A stretch of 64,000 nt of DNA from Fibrobacter sp. UWB13 (GTDB lineage Bacteria; Fibrobacterota; Fibrobacteria; Fibrobacterales; Fibrobacteraceae). Numbering within the stretch: position 1 is the first letter of the stretch; every line of letters starts with the position of its first letter. This document shows positions 8,744 through 16,500 of the stretch, piece by piece. The notes beneath the pieces are model-generated. The model was not told the DNA's origin. It saw only the letters and a program-made list of their open reading frames with translations, and did no database searches. The stretch covers positions 62,001-126,000 of the forward strand of contig NZ_FXAX01000006.1 in the NCBI RefSeq assembly GCF_900177805.1. Reading direction: 5' to 3'. The position numbers were made by a program, and so were the translations under genes.

Positions 8744-9451
8744 CTTAGGCACCGGGAGCAAAATCTTTGGTTTGACAGGTTTTTGCACCGGGTCCATTTC
8801 TAGAGCCTGGGCAGGGTAGGCGGATCGAATCCAAAGGCTTCCGCTGTAATCTTCGCTAGACATGCTTGCCAAGGTCGGGAGCATGTCGCCCGCAAAGGAC
8901 TTCCAGTTCGTGATAGAAAAATAGCGGGGTTTCTTCGGGGCTCCGCGCATTACGGCTTTTTCCGGATTGGGGAGGGTGTCAACGACTAGACTCCACCAGG
9001 TATTCGAAACTGCCGTTGAAAATACATTGGGATTTTGCTCCAGTTTTGTAGAGTCAGGGCACTTGAAATAACCGTTTGCCAAAAGTTCCAAATCGTCAAG
9101 CTTGAGCGGTGTATTGCCGATGTTTTCTCGGAGATGATGGAGACCCAGCTGTCGTTTGATTTTTCCTCCTTCGAATTCCATGTAGCGAAATTTGCCGGCT
9201 GTAATGTAATTGAACGGGCGGCTGCCGCTGGAATTTACAAAGAAGGTGTCGAGAGCATCGTTGTGATGTCTCCATTCGATTTTGATGTTAGTCTTGTTTT
9301 TTTCCTCGTTTACGAATTTCCCTTCGACATTGATAATCATGGCTGAATTCGTTAAGAGGTGCGGGCAAACTTTTTGCAAGCTGCTGTTGGCCATTGTTGC
9401 TACGGCTGAAATACAAATGGCGAAAGCTGTTAATTTTATGCCTCTAATCAT
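8663..9451 (-). CDS. Secreted protein of unknown function
   Basis: A 262-residue protein from the ATG at 9451. That start gives a signal peptide (MIRGIKLTAFAICISAVATMA), whereas the upstream in-frame start would add 16 residues before it. The mature part has paired cysteines (VCPHL and YFKCPD) and short beta-type segments such as PFNYITAGKFRYMEFEGGKI. It loosely resembles outer-membrane lipoprotein-carrier-like periplasmic proteins, but there is no motif firm enough to name a family. Its final 27 codons lie antisense to the end of the gene at 7757. Confidence 0.6.
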   Translation of the reverse strand: MIRGIKLTAFAICISAVATMANSSLQKVCPHLLTNSAMIINVEGKFVNEEKNKTNIKIEWRHHNDALDTFFVNSSGSRPFNYITAGKFRYMEFEGGKIKRQLGLHHLRENIGNTPLKLDDLELLANGYFKCPDSTKLEQNPNVFSTAVSNTWWSLVVDTLPNPEKAVMRGAPKKPRYFSITNWKSFAGDMLPTLASMSSEDYSGSLWIRSAYPAQALEMDPVQKPVKPKILLPVPKLFGKIAVEGERKIPLILKLNQKLLSE

Positions 9452-9480
9452 AAAATCGAATATAGATAAATTTTTGTATA

Positions 9481-9530
9481 AAAGAAAACCCCGACCCATC
9501 CCAATGGCTAAAAGGAAAGGTCGAGGTTTG
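9481..9530 (-). terminator. Probable recA terminator
   Basis: Minus-strand arms AAACCTCGACC and GGTCGGGGTTT enclose a 22-base loop and are followed by TTCTTTT. The large loop makes it weaker than the others. Confidence 0.5.
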
Positions 9531-9556
9531 TGTTTTTCAGGAAGAAAATGTTCTTT

Positions 9557-9582
9557 GTCATGCCCGCTACTGAGCGGGCATC
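9557..9582. repeat. GTCAT-stem-ATC mini-palindrome at recA 3' end
   Basis: GTCATGCCCGCT/AGCGGGCATC forms a 9-bp stem with a 4-base loop, only 6 bases past the recA stop codon. Confidence 0.65.
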
Positions 9583-9588
9583 TCCTTG

Positions 9589-10689
9589 TTAAGCTTCTTC
9601 TTGGATCGCTTCGCCTTCTCCGTCGTCGCCAAGATCGACGGCATCGTTTTCACCGAGCTTGAAGAGTTCCACGTCCTTCATGCTTTCACGAATCTTCTGT
9701 TCGATTTCGTTGCAGAGGTCTACGTTGTCCTTCAAGAACAGGCGTGTATTTTCACGACCCTGACCGATGCGTTCGTTGTTGTAGCTAAACCAGGAACCAC
9801 TCTTCTGGATGATGTCCAGTTCGCAGGCGAGGTCGAGAATGGAGGCTTCGCGAGATATACCCACACCGTAGAGAATGTCGAATTCGCACTGGGTAAACGG
9901 AGCGGCAACTTTGTTCTTCACAATCTTTACGCGGGTGCGGTTACCGATGACTTCTTCACCGTTCTTGATAGCGGCGATACGGCGGATGTCGATACGCTGC
10001 GTAGCGTAGAACTTGAGCGCGTTACCACCGGTGGTCGTTTCCGGGTTGCCGAACATCACACCGATCTTCATACGGAGCTGGTTGATAAAGAGCATGCAGG
10101 TGTTCGACTTGGAGAGAATGCCGGTAAGCTTGCGGAGTGCCTGGGACATGAGACGAGCCTGGAGACCGACGTGGTTGTCGCCCATTTCGCCGTTAATTTC
10201 TGCCTGCGGTACAAGAGCTGCAACGGAGTCCACGACGATGATGTCGATAGCGCCAGAACGCACGAGCGTTTCGGCAATGTCGAGAGCCTGTTCACCGGTG
10301 TCCGGCTGGGACACGAGGAGCGATTCGATATCGACACCGAGCTTGCGGGCGTAGACCGCGTCAAATGCGTGTTCAGCATCGATGAATGCAGCAACGCCAC
10401 CAAGCTTCTGGGCTTCGGCAATCGCATGCAATGCGAGAGTTGTTTTACCGGAAGATTCCGGTCCATAAATTTCGATGATACGTCCGCGGGGGAATCCGCC
10501 TACGCCGAGAGCCATGTCGAGCTGGATGCAACCCGTCGGAATGACCGGGATATCTTCGACTGGCTGTTGACCGAGGGCCATGATGGAACCTTTACCATAA
10601 TTCTTTTCGATTTGGGCAATTGCCGCTTCGACTGCTTTGGCTTTTTCGCTGGAAAGGTTGCTGGTGGGTGTTGTTGTTTTCTTAGCCAT
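9589..10689 (-). CDS. recA: Recombinase RecA
   Basis: ATP-dependent DNA strand-exchange protein and SOS co-protease. The 366-residue protein has the Walker A motif GPESSGKT at 76-83, the Walker B region [12 protein letters not shown], and the DNA-binding loop [19 protein letters not shown] (L1). The C-terminus is acidic ([12 protein letters not shown]), as expected. It starts 41 bases after pncC, matching the cinA/pncC-recA order found in many bacteria. No convincing LexA-type operator could be picked out upstream by eye. Confidence 0.98.
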   Translation of the reverse strand: MAKKTTTPTSNLSSEKAKAVEAAIAQIEKNYGKGSIMALGQQPVEDIPVIPTGCIQLDMALGVGGFPRGRIIEIYGPESSGKTTLALHAIAEAQKLGGVAAFIDAEHAFDAVYARKLGVDIESLLVSQPDTGEQALDIAETLVRSGAIDIIVVDSVAALVPQAEINGEMGDNHVGLQARLMSQALRKLTGILSKSNTCMLFINQLRMKIGVMFGNPETTTGGNALKFYATQRIDIRRIAAIKNGEEVIGNRTRVKIVKNKVAAPFTQCEFDILYGVGISREASILDLACELDIIQKSGSWFSYNNERIGQGRENTRLFLKDNVDLCNEIEQKIRESMKDVELFKLGENDAVDLGDDGEGEAIQEEA

Positions 10690-10730
10690 ATAGGACTCCG
10701 TTTTTTATCTTTTTTCTGTTAATATACTAA

Positions 10731-11261
10731 TTAGTGAACTTTTGTGCAAGTGCTTTTTTGACCATTCAGTAAAAAAAGAAGCTTGCTCATTATCATATAC
10801 ACGCTTTTTTCACGGATTTGTTCACGGTTTCCTGCAAAAATTTCGCAAAAAGCTTCATTTTGCAAACTATTGGCGACACACATCCAAACCGTACCGACGG
10901 GTTTTCCTGGTTCTGCTCCGGTGGGTCCCGCGATTCCCGAAGTGGCGACCGCCCATTCGCAGTGGAATTTTTGGCGAGCGCCTTCTGCCATGGCTTTAAC
11001 GGTCTGTTCGCTGACTGCACCGTATTTTGCCAAGATTTCCTCGTCCACACCCAGCAAGTCGTGCTTGACTTCGTTTTGGTAGGCGACGATTCCACCCTTC
11101 AAAATCGCAGAAGAGCCCGCTTCGTTGACAATGCTCGATGCGATAAGCCCGCCCGTGCAGGATTCCGCCGTTGCCATCATCTCACCGCGCTTGATCAGTT
11201 CTTCCTTGATTTTCATGGCTAGTTCGTGAATTTCGTGTTTGATATTGATTATCTCGTTCAT
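10731..11261 (-). CDS. pncC: CinA-type nicotinamide-nucleotide amidohydrolase
   Basis: Short CinA C-terminal-domain protein (176 residues from the ATG at 11261; an ATG four codons upstream is possible). PncC deamidates nicotinamide mononucleotide in NAD recycling. The family signatures ATAESCTGGL, GGIVAYQNEVK, TSGIAGPTGAEPGKPVGTVW and the GNREQIR segment are all present, so the active-site Ser/Lys region appears intact. The N-terminal MoeA-like domain of full CinA is absent. A TTGACA lies upstream of the start on the minus strand. Probably co-transcribed with recA. Confidence 0.92.
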   Translation of the reverse strand: MNEIINIKHEIHELAMKIKEELIKRGEMMATAESCTGGLIASSIVNEAGSSAILKGGIVAYQNEVKHDLLGVDEEILAKYGAVSEQTVKAMAEGARQKFHCEWAVATSGIAGPTGAEPGKPVGTVWMCVANSLQNEAFCEIFAGNREQIREKSVYMIMSKLLFLLNGQKSTCTKVH

Positions 11262-11349
11262 CGTTATACCCATAAGTTAAAAACATTAAATGTCAAAAAC
11301 AGACAATTTGATGGATTTCTTAAAAAATGTTATTCCTGCATTTCGCTTT

Positions 11350-11379
11350 GTCATTCCCGCCTCCGAGTGGGAATCGCCA
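11350..11379. repeat. GTCAT-stem-ATC mini-palindrome
   Basis: GTCATTCCC and GGGAATC form a stem in the 200-bp divergent spacer between pncC and the gene at 11466; same family as 2495, 3933 and 9557. Confidence 0.6.
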
Positions 11380-11465
11380 TTTGCCGCAAAAATTAAATAA
11401 ATTCAAGCTCTTGCAACTCCAGGCTCTGGCGCCGCTCGTATAAACTTTTTCTATATTCGCCGTCA

Positions 11466-12572
11466 ATGACTTTAAAAACCACCATAATGGCGCTTTTTAT
11501 GCTTTGTGCCTCGCTTTTTGCTCAGGCTGTAGCGCCCTCTGTTGCCCCCGATACGGCTCAGGGGCGTGCTGCTGTATCTGCTGGTGGTAATGTCGAAACA
11601 TCTGTAGCCGATGAAGACGATGAATCCGAAGACGAGGAGCCTACGGAAGCTCCTGCCGAAGCTGATTTTGAAGTCTCTACGACTCCGCTTTTAAGGGGCA
11701 AGACGGGGATTGAAGCTATTGATACGCTTCCCGTGAATGAATGGGACATCCCGACAAAGCGCAATTCTCTCAAGTACGCGATGCTTTTCAGCCTTCTTCC
11801 CGGTGGTGGTCAATATTACACGGAACATTACGTCCGTGGCGGGTTCTTGACGGGCATCGAGGGTTTGCTGATTTATGACGTTTTCTTCAACAGGTCTTAT
11901 CAAAAAGATCGTCTTTTAGATCGTGCCCGTCCCTTCCAGGATTCAGTTCTTTATTTCTCGTCTCGGCTTTTGAATGGTCCTCGCGATAGTATTCAGTATT
12001 ATCATGGAAAGCGTGTGGAATTCCTCGAGCGCGTGCGTGCCCAGAGTGACAAAAAAATGGAACAGGAGGATGTACGTAAGGCAGAAGTCGCATGGCTTAT
12101 CGGCATACACCTTTACGGCATGTTTGATACGTTTGGAATTTGGTTCAACAACAACCATCGAAGCACGGAATATCGTGATATGAAGACTGCGATGCTGTGG
12201 GCGCTGTTGCCCGGTGGCGGACAGATTTTTAATCGCGATTTTGGTAAGGCGGGCCTAGTCTATATGGGCATTCTTGGCGCTGTGGCGAGTGTAGCCACTT
12301 CGCAGAACATGGTCAATTATTACCTTGATCGTAAGCACTTGATTGAAAGGGAGAATACGTCATCTGAAGAATATGACCGCATCAAGGAACGTGTGACGTA
12401 CTATCGAAAGAACCGCAATACGTATATTTGGGGTGGTGCGTTAATTTACTTGTACTCTATCGCCGATGCCGCTGTTGATGCGCTTCTGAGCGATTTCGAC
12501 AGCCCCTTGCACATGGCTCTTCTTCCGAATTTTGAAGGCGGCGCCCAAGCCGTCATGACTTTGGATTTTTAA
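11466..12572 (+). CDS. DUF5683-like membrane protein with duplicated LPGGGQ unit
   Basis: A 368-residue protein with a signal peptide (LKTTIMALFMLCASLFAQA), an acidic Glu/Asp-rich spacer (residues ~35-60), then two copies of a unit headed by AMLFSLLPGGGQYY and AMLWALLPGGGQIF. Each is followed by hydrophobic helices. The A.....LPG.GQ.YN pattern is that of DUF5683 proteins in Bacteroidota and Fibrobacterota, envelope proteins of unknown role that normally have one unit; here it is duplicated. The stop codon overlaps that of the convergent gene at 12569. Confidence 0.7.
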   Translation: MTLKTTIMALFMLCASLFAQAVAPSVAPDTAQGRAAVSAGGNVETSVADEDDESEDEEPTEAPAEADFEVSTTPLLRGKTGIEAIDTLPVNEWDIPTKRNSLKYAMLFSLLPGGGQYYTEHYVRGGFLTGIEGLLIYDVFFNRSYQKDRLLDRARPFQDSVLYFSSRLLNGPRDSIQYYHGKRVEFLERVRAQSDKKMEQEDVRKAEVAWLIGIHLYGMFDTFGIWFNNNHRSTEYRDMKTAMLWALLPGGGQIFNRDFGKAGLVYMGILGAVASVATSQNMVNYYLDRKHLIERENTSSEEYDRIKERVTYYRKNRNTYIWGGALIYLYSIADAAVDALLSDFDSPLHMALLPNFEGGAQAVMTLDF

Positions 12573-13192
12573 GCCTTTTCCATCTTGAGCGAGGGCATTG
12601 GTATGCCGTCGTGAATTTTCGTAAACGTTCCGTGGTACATCCCGTCTGCATTACGAGTAAATTCAAAACGTGTTACCATGGCGTACGTAAACATTCCCTC
12701 AACGAAGACCTCGTCTGGCAGTCCGCAGCGTGAATGCTGCAATGAGGCGATTACGCCTGCGTGCGTGATGCACAGGAATTCTCCATCGTCTGGGAGTGAG
12801 TCCAAGAACTTTCCTGCACGCTCGTCGATGTCATAAAAATTCTCGCCCTCGGGGAACCTGTATCCACGGAGGTTGCTCGTCCAAGCGTGCATCTCTGAAC
12901 GGGGGACTGCAGTCAGCTTTTGACCTTCCCATGTTCCGAAATTGAGCTCGATGATAGCGGGTTCCTTTTCGACAGGGAGTTCTAGCAACTTGGATGCTTT
13001 GTCTGCAAACTTGGTGCAGCGGATAAGCGGACTCGAAAAAAGACGGGTCGGCTTTGCTTCTGCTTCAACCAAGGCTTTGAGGGCCTTGTCCGATTCTTCT
13101 TCGAACGTGGGGGAGACGTCAAAGTCCAGTCTTCCGTAGCAAACATCTTTTGGGTTGTATGGCTTAGTATGTCGAATCGTCCAAAGAATCAT
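12569..13192 (-). CDS. Histidine phosphatase superfamily protein (phosphoglycerate mutase/CobC-like)
   Basis: A 207-residue branch-1 histidine phosphatase. The catalytic RHT in ILWTIRHTKP (His 8) is present, followed by YGRLDFDVSPTF, the second-core arginine in SSPLIRC, the glutamate of ELNFGTWEGQ and the second histidine in CITHAGV. Members range from alpha-ribazole phosphatase (CobC) to metabolite phosphatases; the YGRLD segment is common in CobC-like proteins. The start at 13192 was chosen because a longer frame would run through the SRP RNA gene. There are no cobalamin genes nearby, so the substrate is open. Confidence 0.85.
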   Translation of the reverse strand: MILWTIRHTKPYNPKDVCYGRLDFDVSPTFEEESDKALKALVEAEAKPTRLFSSPLIRCTKFADKASKLLELPVEKEPAIIELNFGTWEGQKLTAVPRSEMHAWTSNLRGYRFPEGENFYDIDERAGKFLDSLPDDGEFLCITHAGVIASLQHSRCGLPDEVFVEGMFTYAMVTRFEFTRNADGMYHGTFTKIHDGIPMPSLKMEKA

Positions 13193-13230
13193 AGATAGGC
13201 TCTTAGGTGATAGGTCGTGGGGTTTAGGGC

Positions 13231-13256
13231 AAAAAAAAAACGCCCTTGCCGGGCGC
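13231..13256 (-). terminator. SRP RNA terminator
   Basis: Minus strand CGCCC-GGCAA-GGGCG stem followed by T10, ten bases beyond the SRP RNA stem. Confidence 0.9.
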
Positions 13257-13264
13257 AATATAAA

Positions 13265-13362
13265 AAATCCTAGGCTACCTGAGCACATAAAGATCCGCAA
13301 GTCCGTTGCTGCTTTCGCCCTGGCGAGTTGCCCGCAAATAATCATTGCGCAGGGCCTAGGAC
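13265..13362 (-). ncRNA. ffs: Signal recognition particle RNA (small bacterial type)
   Basis: A ~95-nt minus-strand RNA. The ends pair (TCCTAGG with CCTAGGA), and the stem continues as GGC/GCC, CCTG/CAGG and GCA/TGC with a UA bulge. The centre has the SRP signature CCAGG-GC-GAAA-GC-AGCA (Ffh-binding symmetric loop capped by a GNRA tetraloop). The 3' strand TGTGC..CAGGTAGCC matches the usual G-UGUGC..GG-U-GCC strand. It has a TTGAAA-N17-TATATT promoter and a T10 terminator. The cap stem of 2 bp is one pair shorter than in E. coli 4.5S RNA. No search was run, so the call rests on motif and fold. Confidence 0.83.
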
Positions 13363-13367
13363 TACAA

Positions 13368-13396
13368 AATATAGAATCAAAACGCTATTTTTTCAA
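13368..13396 (-). promoter_or_regulatory. SRP RNA promoter
   Basis: Minus strand TTGAAA (13396-13391), 17-base spacer, TATATT (13373-13368) running into TTG; transcription should start at about 13362. Confidence 0.8.
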
Positions 13397-13511
13397 GGGT
13401 TTTATGTTATTTATGAAACGAATCACCCCATATAATACAAACTCTGTGTGATAACTCTCAAAAAGTGGTCGAAATTACCCCGATTTTTGTACTTTTCTTC
13501 GTAACTAATGT

Positions 13512-13539
13512 TTTACTGTTAAATATTTGTTACTATATT
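13512..13539 (+). promoter_or_regulatory. Candidate promoter of first giant cadherin gene
   Basis: TTTACT, 16-base spacer, TATATT. The segment GTTACTATATT followed by GTGTTTG is shared with the promoter of the second giant gene (19558-19585), suggesting common control. Confidence 0.5.
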
Positions 13540-13586
13540 CAGTATTAGGTGTTTGAGGTAGTAGACTTTTTTTGTTGGGGTCTGTT

Positions 13587-16500
13587 ATGAAAAAAGGAAA
13601 TTTAATTTTGAGAACAGTTTTGAGTACTGTTTCGGCCGTACTAGGGCTGGCAGTATGCGCTTCGGCTGAAGATGTGCCGGAGGTTGAACGCGACACCGTC
13701 TTATTGTCTCCGCTTCATTTTGAAAAGGATGGTGCCGCCGTTACCGATGAAACCGAGAACCAGCGCCTCTGGAATGAGCTTATGAAGTATAAGCTCTGGG
13801 GCACCGATTCTGTTATCTTCAATAAAGGTCTGTTTAGAATCGCTGATCCGAGTGGCTATACGGGAACGGCCAAAGGTAAAGTCTATTTCCGCAATGGATA
13901 CCACACGCTAGGTGGTCCGATTGTTTCTGGTAACGATATTGAAATCAGTTATCCTGGTATGGGTGCCAATTTCGACTCCCTACTGGTTGGACCGGTTCGT
14001 GCTGGGTGGCTTGTGCTTCCGGGTTGGTATGACGCTGCTGGTGTGAAGTATGAAGGAACTTATTGCTTTGAAGGACAAGTCTTCTTTGATTCCCCAGATC
14101 GCTTTGCAAATACAAATGGTGATGCTGCCACAGTAATGAGACGCTTTATTGCAAATGTTCATAAAAGTGGTGGTAAAATTTATGCGGACTGGGATAAGGA
14201 TATGGCTGTCCCTGGTATGACTGATGTTGTTGTTCCTGGTTTGCCTGATTTGTTTGTTAACAAGGATGCTAACGGTAATCCTTTAGAAGCCCTTGATGGT
14301 CATTTTTCTGATTGCCCTGAAGAAGTCCCTCAACCAGAAAAGAGTCTTTCCGTTCCTGAATTAGATTTGTCGGGAATTTCGTGGGAACCTGCTGTTACTT
14401 TGACTGAACCTTACGAAGAAACTAAATATATTCAGGTTCCGCCTATTACCGCTGCGGATTTAGCTCAATCACCGAAGCACGTTTGGTTTGACAAGTATGT
14501 GGAGAAAATTCAGGCTTCTAGCCATACGGGTAAAAAGCTCTATATCTTGATGCCTTCGAACAAACAGAATGCGAATAAAAAAACAGGCCGCTTGACGCGT
14601 GTGTTCTCAAGGGATGGCTTTGATTTTAATAATTCTGCCAATGACTTGAGAATTCAGGTTGTCTATGTCAATGATGATGCTACTTGGAACGAAACAACCC
14701 AATCTTGGGATAACTTTGATTTGAGCAAGGCTACGGTTGTCCCGGATTCTAACTATGCGGGTAATCTTTTGTTCTATACGCCTGCTGATGTGAAATGGAT
14801 GCCGTTCAAGGCGAGTTCTGGAGAAGCAGGTGACGGCGCTCATTTCCAGGGAACATTTATTACTTCTGGTACGTTCATGATTTATGACCACTTAAGCATT
14901 GCTGGTCAGCTGATTGCTGGCAAGTGGCTTTGGTTTGAATCTGAATTTAATGGTGAATTCCATTACGTTCCGTTCAACTCTCCCGAAATCAAGACTGACG
15001 TCTTTGTCAAGGACGTCTTCAAGGAAGATGATAAGACTTGGTATGACATGCAGTTCTACTTGACCGATACTGCCCATACCGAAGTTTCTTTTGACTACTG
15101 TTTCGCCTTCTTCGGCATTGATGCGGATACGACTGGCGGTAAGTATGATAGGTACAAGAGCTCTACAGGTACTTTTGCTGAACCTGCTGATTTGGGTGAA
15201 AGTGATGATGAACATGTGATGCCGCTTTGCAGCAAGGGCGAATCGAGACATATTGTCATCAAGAAAGGTCAGCGTCGCCCGACGGTGCCGAAATACTCCG
15301 CTTATCTCAAAGTCATTGAAGATGATAAAATCGAAGATGATGAATACATGTTGTTCAAAATCATGAACTTGAACGGTGCCGTCATTTCTGGTAATAAGTT
15401 CGATGGCGGTCTCTTGGTCAAGATCATGGATTCCGATAACAAGCCTCCTAAGTTTGTCGATTTGGACAAGCTCAATCTCGCTGTTCCTGAAAATGCAACG
15501 AAGGCTAGAGCGGGTAAGATTAAGGCTTCCGACGAAGAAAATGATGGATTCAAGTTTGAAATTGTTGGCGGCACAGCTGAGGATTTGTTCGAGATAGATC
15601 CGTCTTCTGGTGTAGTGACTATGAAGGCTGGTGTCGAACCGTTCGATTATGAAACTTGGAAGGATGCTGGAACAAAGTACAATATCGAAGTCGAAGTCTG
15701 CGATGAAAAGGCTACGGGATATAGCGCAATGCTTTGCGATAGCCGTGTGTTCAAGATTAGCATTACCGATGTCAACGAAACGCCTTACTTTACCTATAAG
15801 GCTACCGACAAAAAAGAAATTAAGATTGCTGAAGATCAGCCGTTCTCGACTGATGCTGTCAAGTTTGCAGATACGGACATCCACAATACAGACGGCTTGT
15901 TTACAAACAACGAGGTTATCGCCATTAATGGTGATACCGATTATTTCGATGTGACCCCTGCTGGCTATATTTATCCGAAAAAAGGTGTTGTTCTCGATTA
16001 CGAAACGAAGAACTCCTACACCATTACGTTGCGCGTTCGCGATGCAACGGTTGATGACAATGGCAAACTTGTGTATCCGGATCTTTATGACGATATGGAA
16101 TTTACCATCGTTGTAACGGATGTTGATGACGGTCCGAAGTTTGACTATAAGGCTTACAATGGAACCGTAGATGAAAATTCCATCGCGGGCACTGAAGTCG
16201 ATATGGATAATGCCATTAATGCCACGACAACTCAGACGGGTGCCGTGATTACATACAAGCTGTTGGATGAAACCGGATCGTTTGAAATTGACCCGGGCAC
16301 GGGTGTGATTACTGTGGCAAAGGGCGCTGTGCTTGATTATGAAACCAAGAGCACCTACGAAATGAAGGTCGTGGCTTCTGATGAAGACAAGTCCAAAAAG
16401 AATCAAATCGTGCAGACGGATACGGCAACGGTTGTCATCAAGCTTAACGACTTGAATGAAAAGCCGATCTTTGTCGAACCGACCAAGACGTTGACTTTCC

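Noticed and set aside
10690-11460. LexA-type operator near pncC-recA
   Set aside because: I looked for a palindromic TGC..GCA-type box of the kind described for Fibrobacter LexA. Only a degenerate GTGCA-A-GTGC word inside the pncC 3' end was seen, wrongly placed for control.
13572-13586. TTG start for giant cadherin protein 1
   Set aside because: The ATG at 13587 starts a standard Lys-Lys signal peptide, which the earlier start would only lengthen.
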